Shown here piece by piece: positions 1 to 6,872 of a stretch of DNA of 8,041 nucleotides. Position 1 is the first letter of the stretch, and each line of letters starts with the position of its first letter. Below the pieces are notes generated by a model. The model did not search any database and had not been told where the DNA came from. It was given only the letters and a program-made list of their open reading frames with translations. The stretch covers positions 1-8,041 of the forward strand of contig CAIZCB010000463.1 of NCBI GenBank assembly GCA_903931355.1, given 5' to 3'. Source of the DNA: an uncultured Pseudomonadota bacterium (GTDB lineage: Bacteria > Pseudomonadota > Gammaproteobacteria > Methylococcales > Methylomonadaceae). The position numbers and the translations under genes are program-made.

Positions 1-32
1 GCTAGGCATGGTGCAGTGGTTTTATTTACTGT

Positions 33-1487
33 TTAAAAAGACTGTGCATTAACCAAAAAATGCACACCAATCGCAGAAAAATACCCCAGCAATATCACAG
101 GAAACCATTTCATATGACTGCTAAAGGTGTATTGACCTTTAGCTTGTCCCATCAAACCAATACCGGGTGCCGAACCAATCGCTAACAAGCTACCACCGAC
201 ACCTAAGGTCAACGTCAATAATAGCCATTGTCCTTGAGGAATATCGGGATGCATGGTGAGAATCGCAAACATCAAGGTACCGTTATCAACAAATGCAGAA
301 CACAAACCGATCAAAATGTTAGCCAATGTTGGGGTTAATTGTCCGTATAAGATGTGAGAAATAGCATCTAAATAACCAATGTAACCTAGTCCACCGATGC
401 CCATCATCGCACCATAAAAAAACAGCAAGGTGTCCCATTCCAATCGTCCGACTTTTTCAAAAACATCAAAACGTCTACTTTCTAACTCGGTTGCTCTGAT
501 ATTGTGAACATCAGGCCCAGCAAACAATTCTAAACCTAATGATTTTGGTGCTGACTGATGCGTGCTTTTGGTCAGATAGTAATAGAAGAATTGTAATAAC
601 GATAAGCCAGCCATCATGCCCGCTGCAGCCGGTAGATGAAGCGTCATATCGAAACCAACCGCTAAACTAATCGTGATGCCAAATAGAAAGATAATGCGTT
701 TAGCTCCGCGCGGTAACTTAAATTGTTCCGACTCGATAGTGGGTTTGTCTTTTGGCAAGCTAAAGTGCATCACCAAGGCCGGCACTAGGAAATTAACCAA
801 ACACGGCACAAACAATTTAAAGAACTCCAAAAAGCTCAACATACCGTGTTGCCAAACGAACAAGGTAGAAATACCACCCAACGGACTAAAAGAGCCGCCA
901 GCATTAGTCGCAATCACAATATTGATACAAGCCAGCGACACAAAGCGCGGGCTATTTTTGCCGACCGCCACCACAACCGCGCCCATCAACAATCCCGCAG
1001 TAAGCCCATTAACCACACTGGAGATGAAAAACACCATAAAACCAGTCAGCCAAAATAACTGCCGATAACTTAAATGCTTGCTGACTAACCAAACTTTTAA
1101 GGCATCAAATATTCGCATATCTTCCATGGCATTCAGATAAGTCATCGATACCATGATAAACAGCAGCAATTCGATGTAAGACTGCAAATTATTCTTAAAC
1201 GCCGTCACCGCTAATTGATCATTACCTTGTTGTTGATAAGCTAAAACAATCACAAACCAAATCAGCGCAGCAGCCAACAACATCGGTTTGGATTTACGCA
1301 ACTGGGTAACATCTTCAAACATCGCCGCGATATAGGCAGCGACCATCACAACTAAAGAAAAGTAACCCGCCCAATGATGAGTTAAATCAAGTTGTTGAAG
1401 CGCAGGCACGGTTGTTTCGACTTCAGCATTTACAAGTTCCGGCAACAACAAACCAACGGCGGTCAGTAGACAGTAAAAATACGGCAC
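33..1487 (-). CDS. nhaD: NhaD-type Na+/H+ antiporter (ArsB/NhaD, ion-transporter superfamily)
   Basis: This is an inner-membrane cation/proton antiporter of the NhaD family, which in characterised members exports Na+ or Li+ in exchange for H+. The 484-residue product (from the GTG start) is strongly hydrophobic with about 12 membrane segments, and a hydrophilic loop lies near residues 246-262. The N-terminus (MPYFYCLLTAVGLLLPELVNA) resembles a signal sequence ending in VNA. Family-like blocks are NAGGSFSP (195-202), SAFVDNGTLMF (397-407, with D401-N402) and GSAPGIGLMG (438-447). Two usual motifs look altered: the first-half DN-x-T-T region reads VVNGLTAGLL, and the GD-x-TT region reads GGISTLFVW. 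The outermost frame opens with TTG at 1505, but the GTG at 1485-1487 has a strong Shine-Dalgarno six bases upstream and is preferred. The gene diverges from dabA. Family assignment is firm; the ion actually carried is not. Confidence 0.9.
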   Translation of the reverse strand: MPYFYCLLTAVGLLLPELVNAEVETTVPALQQLDLTHHWAGYFSLVVMVAAYIAAMFEDVTQLRKSKPMLLAAALIWFVIVLAYQQQGNDQLAVTAFKNNLQSYIELLLFIMVSMTYLNAMEDMRIFDALKVWLVSKHLSYRQLFWLTGFMVFFISSVVNGLTAGLLMGAVVVAVGKNSPRFVSLACINIVIATNAGGSFSPLGGISTLFVWQHGMLSFLEFFKLFVPCLVNFLVPALVMHFSLPKDKPTIESEQFKLPRGAKRIIFLFGITISLAVGFDMTLHLPAAAGMMAGLSLLQFFYYYLTKSTHQSAPKSLGLELFAGPDVHNIRATELESRRFDVFEKVGRLEWDTLLFFYGAMMGIGGLGYIGYLDAISHILYGQLTPTLANILIGLCSAFVDNGTLMFAILTMHPDIPQGQWLLLTLTLGVGGSLLAIGSAPGIGLMGQAKGQYTFSSHMKWFPVILLGYFSAIGVHFLVNAQSF

Positions 1488-1493
1488 GCTTTT

Positions 1494-1499
1494 CTCCTT
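1494..1499 (-). promoter_or_regulatory. Shine-Dalgarno AAGGAG that selects the GTG start of nhaD
   Basis: Read on the minus strand, AAGGAG is followed by six bases (AAAAGC) and then GTG at 1487. This near-ideal spacing argues that translation starts at the GTG. The TTG six codons upstream at 1505 would place the AAGGAG inside the coding region. Confidence 0.75.
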
Positions 1500-1640
1500 T
1501 GCCAATCAAGCCTAAAACATGATTAACCGTGCATTGAAAAGATTTATGTAAGGATGAACAGAAGCAAGAAGCTCTGATTCCTAAATCATTGTAATGAGCT
1601 GGGTGTAAAAAAAGCGTAAAGGACAAAAGTATTACTTCCT

Positions 1641-1666
1641 CGGTTTACACGCGGCTTTCAACCGCG
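1641..1666. repeat. REP-like unit: CGGTTTACAC plus CGCGG hairpin
   Basis: The 10-mer CGGTTTACAC (1641-1650) runs into a hairpin with arms CGCGG (1650-1654) and CCGCG (1662-1666) around a seven-base loop CTTTCAA. The same 10-mer recurs in the same orientation at 1959, again next to a palindrome with a TTTCAACC-type core. Two copies sharing both features within 320 bases suggest a dispersed repeat family rather than chance. Confidence 0.5.
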
Positions 1667-1741
1667 ACCATAAGGTTTCAGATCACTTCAAAGTAGCAGT
1701 AAACAATTAAGACGCCCTAGCAATGGCAATGGTTATAACTC

Positions 1742-1830
1742 GTAGGCCGGAATAAGCGCAGCGTTTCCGGCAAGGGCTGACGGTTATCGATAAGCTTTTT
1801 GCCCGAAACGCTGTGCTTATTCGGGCCTAC
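1742..1830. repeat. Inverted pair of REP units (REPIN-like), 31-base arms
   Basis: Two 31-base units in opposite orientation (1742-1772 and 1800-1830) flank a 27-base centre. The units match when one is reverse-complemented, apart from three positions. Each unit folds on its own: GCCGGAA (1746-1752) pairs with TTCCGGC (1765-1771), and GCCCGAA (1801-1807) pairs with TTCGGGC (1820-1826). Two of the three differences between units are a G/C swap on both sides of the stem, so each stem stays perfect. The centre holds the palindrome TTATCGATAA (1784-1793). This is the architecture of REPINs, mobile non-autonomous elements moved by RAYT-type transposases; no RAYT gene is in the window. Confidence 0.75.
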
Positions 1831-1874
1831 ATCCTCATCGAAGTCGAAGCGGACAATTGGCTTCGGTTTGGCTT

Positions 1875-1902
1875 CGTCATTGCCGCGAAGGCGGGAATGA
1901 CG
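1875..1902. repeat. Solo REP-like hairpin, CGTCATT...AATGACG
   Basis: The arms CGTCATTGCCGC (1875-1886) and GCGGGAATGACG (1891-1902) pair over 12 positions with one mismatch around the loop GAAG. The GTCATT...CCGC core resembles a repeat common in intergenic regions of gammaproteobacteria. It also resembles the GTCATTCC core of the unit at 6648. It could fold in RNA from either strand. Confidence 0.65.
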
Positions 1903-1958
1903 GCAACATCGGAAAATGACTGAAATTTCTGCGTAACCTCAGTTACCTAAGCAGGATG

Positions 1959-1987
1959 CGGTTTACACAAATGGTTGAAATCAACCA
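1959..1987. repeat. Second CGGTTTACAC unit with TGGTTGA/TCAACCA palindrome
   Basis: CGGTTTACAC (1959-1968) is an exact second copy of the 10-mer at 1641. It is followed by a perfect palindrome of TGGTTGA (1972-1978), AA, and TCAACCA (1981-1987). The two-base centre is too tight for an RNA hairpin without opening a base pair or two. A dispersed repeat or a protein-binding dyad is therefore as likely as a folded RNA. Confidence 0.5.
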
Positions 1988-2061
1988 ACCACCCCCAGCA
2001 AATCCACCATCTCTAGCGACACGGCTGAATCCTATCAATAGAATCAACACCTTAAAAACAG

Positions 2062-2074
2062 GCATAAGTTATGC
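2062..2074. promoter_or_regulatory. Perfect dyad GCATAA-G-TTATGC before dabA
   Basis: Six-base arms around a single central base lie 15 bases upstream of the first dabA ATG. The size and symmetry fit a dimeric regulator site. Carbon-uptake genes in autotrophs are often under LysR-type CbbR control, but this dyad does not clearly match the CbbR pattern and no regulator gene is present. Function is unassigned; chance is possible in AT-rich DNA. Confidence 0.3.
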
Positions 2075-2089
2075 ATAGCAAAAAGCATC

Positions 2090-4702
2090 ATGGTGATGAT
2101 TGACGATTATCACCGTTTTGTTTCTTTGCCTGTTGAGGTTAAAAACACCGTTATGACCAGCCACACAGATTCTGCATCCGGTTTTGACTTAGATGCCAGC
2201 TTGGATCATTTAGCTCATTGGCTACCCAGCCAAGGGCCGATTAAAGATTTTATTCACCACAATACTCTGCACGCTTTTCAGCATCTGTCATTTCATGACG
2301 GCATTTCGGTTGCCAGCAAGCTATTTGGTGCCCGTAGCTATCTGCCGATGGCCGATTATCAAAAGCTATTCCAACAAGGTCGGATTACGCCAGCGGCGCT
2401 GGATTGGTCTATTGCCCACAATAACGATGGCGACAATTCAGCGACCTTACGCCAGAGTTTGTTTATCGAGGACAAACACAGCCACTATCCACCGCTATCG
2501 CTGGCTAATCATGGCATTCGTAGTGCATGGATGAGCCATCTTGAAACAGATTTGAATGCTTTGGTGCATCCGGTGTTATTTAGATTATTGTCTAACTACC
2601 TCGACCAAGGCATTAGCCGCTGGGCACTGCCTAAAAATGGTGAGCGATTTTGGGATTGTGTCTTGCGCTTGGCACAAAACAGCTTATTGCCTTTATATCC
2701 GTTTCATATCGCTGTGATTCGGCCGCTGTTAAAACTCACACCCGAGCAAGTGATTGCCAGCTGTTTACAACAAATGGTCGGTGATGAAGCGCTGTATGAA
2801 CAATATTTATTAGAAGTGTTGCTGTCTCATCCCGGCTGGTCTGGCATGGTGCGGATTGTCGAAACTCAACCCAATGCCTTGTTAGCTCGACGTTTGATTT
2901 CGCTAAAAGAAATGCTGGCGGTGGAATTACTCTGTGAATTGGCGTTTGTTCACAAACGCAAAGGCGAACAATTTTTAACCGTCACCCAATTACCGAATTT
3001 AGCAAAAACGCCGTTGCTGACTGGTGATGTTTTAACCCCCAAAGTGCCGTTAAAACTCAAAATCTGGCATGAAGCAATGGAATGGGCTTTGCACACAGAA
3101 TTGTTAGCGGCAATCACCCGCCCAACACCAGCCACGCCCGAAAAAACCAGTCCCCAAGCTCAAGCCTTATTCTGTATCGACGACCGTGAATGCTCATTAC
3201 GCCGTTATTTAGAAGCCGCGCATCCGTCGATTGAAACCTTTGGCGCAGCGGGTTTTTTTGGTATCGATTTTCTCTACCAAGGTTTGGACGATGCTTATCC
3301 AGTCGCGCAATGTCCGGCAGTGATTACCCCGAAACATTTGGTGACAGAGCACGACGATCAACCACCTGTCGCTAAAAAACCGCAAACTGAACAACTCTCA
3401 AAATTACACTTCAACGCCCATTCACTGTGGCGCGGTTGGCTATACACGCAAACTTTAGGCTTGGGCTATGCGGTACGGATGGCGTGGAATGTATTTAATC
3501 CGACTTCGCAAATTCCTGGGGTTAAAACCTTGAGCGAAGTAGAAGCGCACAGTCATTTACATTTATTACGCGAAAGCGACGAACCTACCTCAGATGGTCA
3601 TTTATTGGGTTTTTCCTTAACCGAAATGGCCGACAAAATTGGCGGTTTGTTGCGTAACATTGGCTTAACGCACAACTTTGCACCGCTAGTGGTGGTGGTC
3701 GCCCACGGCTCTAGCAGCGTCAACAATCCGCATTTTGCCGCTTACGACTGTGGCGCTTGTTCAGGCAAACCCGGTGCACCCAATGCCCGTGCTTTTGCTT
3801 GGATGGCCAATCATGCCGGGGTTCGGGAAATCTTGCGGGAACGTGGAATAGATATTCCTGATAGCACTCAGTTTGTACCCGCGTTGCATAACACCAGCCG
3901 CGATGAAATCAGCTATTTTGACCAAACTGATGCTGAGTCTTATCAACTCAGCGAGTTTAAATCAGCCATGCAACATGCACTGCAACGCAACGCTCGCGAA
4001 CGCTGTCGCTGGTTTGAGCTGGGGCCACAATCGCATTCCAATCAAGAAGCCCATCAGCATGTTTTAGCGCGTTCGTCATCGATTTTCGAGCCACGGCCTG
4101 AGCTAAACCATTCCAACAATTTGTATTGCATCATTGGTCGCCGCGACTTAACTCGCCATTTGTTTATGGATAGACGGGCGTTTTTGCATTCCTATCATCC
4201 TGATACCGATGCAGACGGCGAGATTTTGTCAAAAATCCTGTCGGCGGTGATTCCGGTTTGCGGTGGCATCAATCTGGAATATCTGTTTTCACGAATCGAT
4301 AATTCGGTTTACGGCGCAGGCACCAAATTACCGCATAACGTGATTGGTCTACTTGGCGTTGCCAATGGTGTCGAAGGCGATTTACGAACTGGCTTGCCAT
4401 CACAAATGATTGAAGTCCACGAACCGTCGCGCTTGCTGATTGTGATTGAACAAAGCCGAGCATTGATTGACAACGCAATTAGCAAAATCGGAGGGTTGAA
4501 AGAATGGCTGGATAACGACTGGATTCGCTTAGCCAGCTGTGAGCCGAATCATCATGGTTTGTTTTTATACCGAAAAACCGGCTGGGAAGTGATTGAGATT
4601 CCTAATGACTTGTCGGTTCCCAGTGGCAAACAATCAGAAAGCATTATTGTCGGTAAAACCACCACGATTCCAGTGCACCAATTAACAGGAGGACAGGCAT
4701 GA
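2090..4702 (+). CDS. dabA: DabA, DUF2309 subunit of the DAB inorganic carbon transporter
   Basis: DabA is the cytoplasmic, membrane-associated zinc subunit of the DAB complex. With DabB it drives one-way conversion of CO2 to bicarbonate inside the cell. The product has 870 residues and lacks obvious membrane segments. Conserved blocks are LPSQGPIKDFIHHNTLHAF (45-63), FCIDDRECSLRRYLE (361-375), VVVAHGSSS (535-543) and DCGACSGKPGAPNAR (553-567). C362, D364, H539 and C554 have the same spacing as the zinc/catalytic residues of the Halothiobacillus protein (C-x-D, then H and C 15 apart). The start is uncertain: ATG 2090 has no visible Shine-Dalgarno. ATG 2153 (residue 22) gives an N-terminus nearer the usual length and has GAGG 14 bases upstream. 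The gene overlaps dabB by four bases. Older databases call this a hypothetical or YbcC/UPF0753 protein. Confidence 0.93.
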   Translation: MVMIDDYHRFVSLPVEVKNTVMTSHTDSASGFDLDASLDHLAHWLPSQGPIKDFIHHNTLHAFQHLSFHDGISVASKLFGARSYLPMADYQKLFQQGRITPAALDWSIAHNNDGDNSATLRQSLFIEDKHSHYPPLSLANHGIRSAWMSHLETDLNALVHPVLFRLLSNYLDQGISRWALPKNGERFWDCVLRLAQNSLLPLYPFHIAVIRPLLKLTPEQVIASCLQQMVGDEALYEQYLLEVLLSHPGWSGMVRIVETQPNALLARRLISLKEMLAVELLCELAFVHKRKGEQFLTVTQLPNLAKTPLLTGDVLTPKVPLKLKIWHEAMEWALHTELLAAITRPTPATPEKTSPQAQALFCIDDRECSLRRYLEAAHPSIETFGAAGFFGIDFLYQGLDDAYPVAQCPAVITPKHLVTEHDDQPPVAKKPQTEQLSKLHFNAHSLWRGWLYTQTLGLGYAVRMAWNVFNPTSQIPGVKTLSEVEAHSHLHLLRESDEPTSDGHLLGFSLTEMADKIGGLLRNIGLTHNFAPLVVVVAHGSSSVNNPHFAAYDCGACSGKPGAPNARAFAWMANHAGVREILRERGIDIPDSTQFVPALHNTSRDEISYFDQTDAESYQLSEFKSAMQHALQRNARERCRWFELGPQSHSNQEAHQHVLARSSSIFEPRPELNHSNNLYCIIGRRDLTRHLFMDRRAFLHSYHPDTDADGEILSKILSAVIPVCGGINLEYLFSRIDNSVYGAGTKLPHNVIGLLGVANGVEGDLRTGLPSQMIEVHEPSRLLIVIEQSRALIDNAISKIGGLKEWLDNDWIRLASCEPNHHGLFLYRKTGWEVIEIPNDLSVPSGKQSESIIVGKTTTIPVHQLTGGQA
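4687..4692 (+). promoter_or_regulatory. Shine-Dalgarno AGGAGG for dabB inside the dabA 3' end
   Basis: AGGAGG lies six bases before the dabB ATG at 4699, which overlaps the dabA stop as ATGA. A consensus ribosome site inside the end of the upstream gene, with a four-base overlap, indicates translational coupling and balanced production of the two subunits. Confidence 0.85.
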
Positions 4703-6567
4703 ACGGCTTATTAATCGCTTGCCAGCTGTTGCCCTTATTGGGCTTGTTGCTGATTATGACTAGCAACGGCAGCGAAAAAACCATTACCACCATCAGTGTT
4801 TGGCTAAGCCGAGCAATGGGGCTCAGTGTTGCCTCATTATTAGCTTTATGGGCAGTCAGCGGCTTTCCACAATACGAATATCAATGGTTCACGCTCTATC
4901 AACAAGACGATTACAGCTTTCCGATTTTGTTTTATTTAGACAAAGTTGGGGCGGCGTATTTGTTTTGTGTCTGGACGATTTTCGCGATTATCGTTAAATA
5001 TTGCCGCGTCTATTTACACCGCGAACAAGGCTATAAACGCTTTTTCCAAACTATTTTTGGCTTTGTGTTTGGTTTAAATCTGATCGTGTTATCCGGCAGT
5101 ATCGACATGCTATTTGCTGGCTGGGAGATTGTCGGGATTTCCTCGTTCTTGCTGATTGCCTTTTACCGCCACCGCCCACAACCGGTGCGAAATGCGCTGC
5201 GGGCTTATACGATTTATCGGTTTTGCGATGTCGGTTTGTTGTTGGGAGCGTGGATGAGTCATTTGCTGTTTCACGAAAGCCAACACTTTAGCGAGCTGGC
5301 GAGTTTGTTTCAAAACCCAGAATTTGAGCCTTCAGGTTATGCCGCATTATCGTTATTGTCGTGGCTGATTATTCTCGCCGCCTCCGGCAAATCGGCACAG
5401 TTTCCTTTCAGCTTTTGGCTACCCAGAGCGATGGAAGGGCCAACCCCATCCAGCGCGATTTTCTACGGCGCATTATCGATACATTTGGGCGTGTTCTTAT
5501 TGCTCCGCACCTTGCCGATTTGGAGTTATCAATTATTGCCAAGAGTGATGGTGTTTAGCATCGGTTTGTTGACGGTGATTGTTGCCAGCTTGTCGGAAAA
5601 AACCCAATCGAACATCAAAGGCCAAGTAGCTTATGCCTCGATTACCCAAGTGGGACTGATGTTTATCGAATTATCGTTGGGCTTAGAATCGTTGGTATTG
5701 CTGCACTTTATGGGCAATGCCTTTTTACGCTGTTATCAATTACTGGTTTCACCGTCTATCGTCGCGCATTTGTTGCGAGTCGAAGGCGCGGTGGATAGCG
5801 ATTTTTATGTCAAAACCAGTCATTTGGAGTTTTTACCGATTTCAATCCGCGACTCTTTGCCGGAAGTGCTGCAAAACACGCTGTACGTGTTCGCTTTGCA
5901 AGAAGGTCATTTAGAGCGATTGGTTCGCAATATTTTGTGGGAGCCGTTGAAACGCATTGGGCAAACCCTGAACCGCATCAATGTTTGGTTAAAGGCTTTG
6001 GTAGGCTTGGCTTTAATTGGTTTGGTTGCGGTGGTTATGGCGACAGGCAATATTGATGGCAATACCTATGCCGCGATACCGGTGTCGTTTTGTATGGTAT
6101 TGGTTTCACTCAGCGCCTTTAGCCAAAAACGCAGTCCGTTTAAAGTTTGGAATGGCGTGGCTTTAAGCAGTTCTCTCGCAGGGATTGCGGTTTGGTTGAT
6201 GAATCCTCAAGCCTTAAATGATGTGTTGTTATTTTTGACGGGGATTATTCCGGCTTGGTTGCTGGGCATTTGGGTTTTATCGCGTATCTTAAAACAGGAT
6301 AATTTTGCCGAGAATCCATTTATCTATCGCGCTGTTGCAGAGACGCATCCAGGTTTATCGTTGTTGCTGTTTTTAAGCTTTTTAGGCTTGGTTGGTTTTC
6401 CGATTACACCAGCATTTTTGGGCGAAGACTTACTGTTATCTCACGCCAGCAGCCATCACCCTTGGTTTGCCGCACCGATTACCATTGCTTTTGTGGTTAA
6501 TGGCATTGCGATTGCACGGGTGTTTTTGCGGTTGTGTATGGGTAGGCCGAGTGAGGTTTGTAACTGA
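4699..6567 (+). CDS. dabB: DabB, NuoL/Mrp-like cation-conducting membrane subunit of DAB
   Basis: This 622-residue integral membrane protein belongs to the proton-conducting transporter family (PF00361) and is often mislabelled NADH-quinone oxidoreductase subunit L. It is expected to pass H+ or Na+ inward and energise DabA. The antiporter half is clear: GWEIVGISSFLLIAF with E143, and GKSAQFPFSFWLPRAMEGPTP with K231, correspond to the key TM5 Glu and TM7 Lys of NuoL. K307 (SNIKGQVAYAS) matches the TM8 Lys. H336 is present, but R344 stands where NuoL has the Lys of HAFFKA. Residues about 353-432 form a long, mostly amphipathic stretch, followed by more membrane helices and the block GFPITPAFLGEDLLL (566-579). 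No other complex I gene is nearby, and coupling to dabA fixes the role. It ends in tandem stops TGA TAG (6565-6570). Confidence 0.92.
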   Translation: MNGLLIACQLLPLLGLLLIMTSNGSEKTITTISVWLSRAMGLSVASLLALWAVSGFPQYEYQWFTLYQQDDYSFPILFYLDKVGAAYLFCVWTIFAIIVKYCRVYLHREQGYKRFFQTIFGFVFGLNLIVLSGSIDMLFAGWEIVGISSFLLIAFYRHRPQPVRNALRAYTIYRFCDVGLLLGAWMSHLLFHESQHFSELASLFQNPEFEPSGYAALSLLSWLIILAASGKSAQFPFSFWLPRAMEGPTPSSAIFYGALSIHLGVFLLLRTLPIWSYQLLPRVMVFSIGLLTVIVASLSEKTQSNIKGQVAYASITQVGLMFIELSLGLESLVLLHFMGNAFLRCYQLLVSPSIVAHLLRVEGAVDSDFYVKTSHLEFLPISIRDSLPEVLQNTLYVFALQEGHLERLVRNILWEPLKRIGQTLNRINVWLKALVGLALIGLVAVVMATGNIDGNTYAAIPVSFCMVLVSLSAFSQKRSPFKVWNGVALSSSLAGIAVWLMNPQALNDVLLFLTGIIPAWLLGIWVLSRILKQDNFAENPFIYRAVAETHPGLSLLLFLSFLGLVGFPITPAFLGEDLLLSHASSHHPWFAAPITIAFVVNGIAIARVFLRLCMGRPSEVCN

Positions 6568-6647
6568 TAGTGGCAATTATTTAACTGATGTTACGCAGCG
6601 CCCTATACCAAAAAATCAGCGCCTGTTTTTAACGCATTAAGCTTTGG

Positions 6648-6729
6648 TTTTGTCATTCCGCAGGAATCCCTTAACTTCTAGGTTATCTAATAAGTCCATA
6701 GTTAAGGGATCCCTAACGGGATGACAAAA
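6648..6729. repeat. Inverted REP pair (REPIN-like) with GTCATTCC-type cores
   Basis: The left arm (6648-6675) and right arm (6701-6729) are near-identical inverted copies, from TTTTGTCAT at the tips to CCCTTAAC at the inner ends. They differ at about four positions and one indel, around a 25-base centre. Each arm also has its own small hairpin: ATTCC-GCA-GGAAT (6655-6667) on the left and ATCCC-TAAC-GGGAT (6709-6722) on the right. The T/A pair of one stem is replaced by a C/G pair in the other, so both stems stay intact. It lies 80 bases after dabB and may stabilise or end that transcript. Confidence 0.75.
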
Positions 6730-6830
6730 GAAAAGTGGCTCAGAAGTTTCAAAGAATACTTTTCCCAAAGTGAACACATCATTTGCCATTAAAAAGCATC
6801 ATTGTTGTGTAACTCATCTATTTCGAGCAT

Positions 6831-6872
6831 CTATAAAATTCTGCGGTAAATTTCCGCGTAGGATTTTTATAG
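6831..6872 (+). promoter_or_regulatory. Leader hairpin abutting the SRPBCC ribosome site
   Basis: CTATAAAA (6831-6838) pairs with TTTTATAG (6865-6872), and GCGG (6843-6846) pairs with CCGC (6854-6857). TTCT (6839-6842) can pair with AGGA (6860-6863) in between, leaving small bulges. The 3' arm ends in the first two bases of the AGGT Shine-Dalgarno (6871-6874), eight bases before the ATG at 6881. A fold here could reduce ribosome access. Alternatively it is another worn repeat unit. Confidence 0.4.

Larger units (their letters stand above)
1488..2089. other. Divergent nhaD-dabA spacer, rich in REP-like palindromes
   Basis: This 0.6 kb stretch separates two divergent genes and holds no convincing ORF. 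It contains four palindromic repeat loci (1641-1666, 1742-1830, 1875-1902, 1959-1987), a small inverted repeat GTAAC-CTCA-GTTAC (1933-1946), and the dyad GCATAA-G-TTATGC (2062-2074) just before dabA. Both promoters should lie here, but I could not place a sigma-70 pair with good hexamers and 16-18 base spacing for either gene. The 1488-1640 part, next to nhaD, shows no strong structure. Confidence 0.7.

Noticed and set aside
673..1068. Plus-strand open frames of 131 and 70 codons inside nhaD
   Set aside because: They are antisense to a clear membrane-protein gene, match no family I know, and have no ribosome site.
1423..1626. Minus-strand 67-codon frame over the nhaD start
   Set aside because: It overlaps the signal-like N-terminus of nhaD in another frame and shows no family features.
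1742..1830. Reading the inverted repeat as a terminator for nhaD or dabA
   Set aside because: It lies upstream of both divergent genes, has no T-run at the stem end, and has the two-unit structure of a REP pair.
1641..1987. CRISPR-like array in the repeat-rich spacer
   Set aside because: Repeats are of different families, in mixed orientation and irregular spacing, and no cas gene is present.
1987..2089. Sigma-70 promoter for dabA using TATCAA at 2033
   Set aside because: The hexamer 17 bases upstream is TCTCTA, which is not a credible -35 box.
4699..6567. Reading this gene as subunit L of respiratory complex I
   Set aside because: No other nuo gene is present, it is coupled to dabA, and its second half departs from NuoL.
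6392..6640. 82-codon plus-strand frame across the end of dabB
   Set aside because: It is a shifted-frame shadow of the conserved dabB C-terminus running into repeat DNA.
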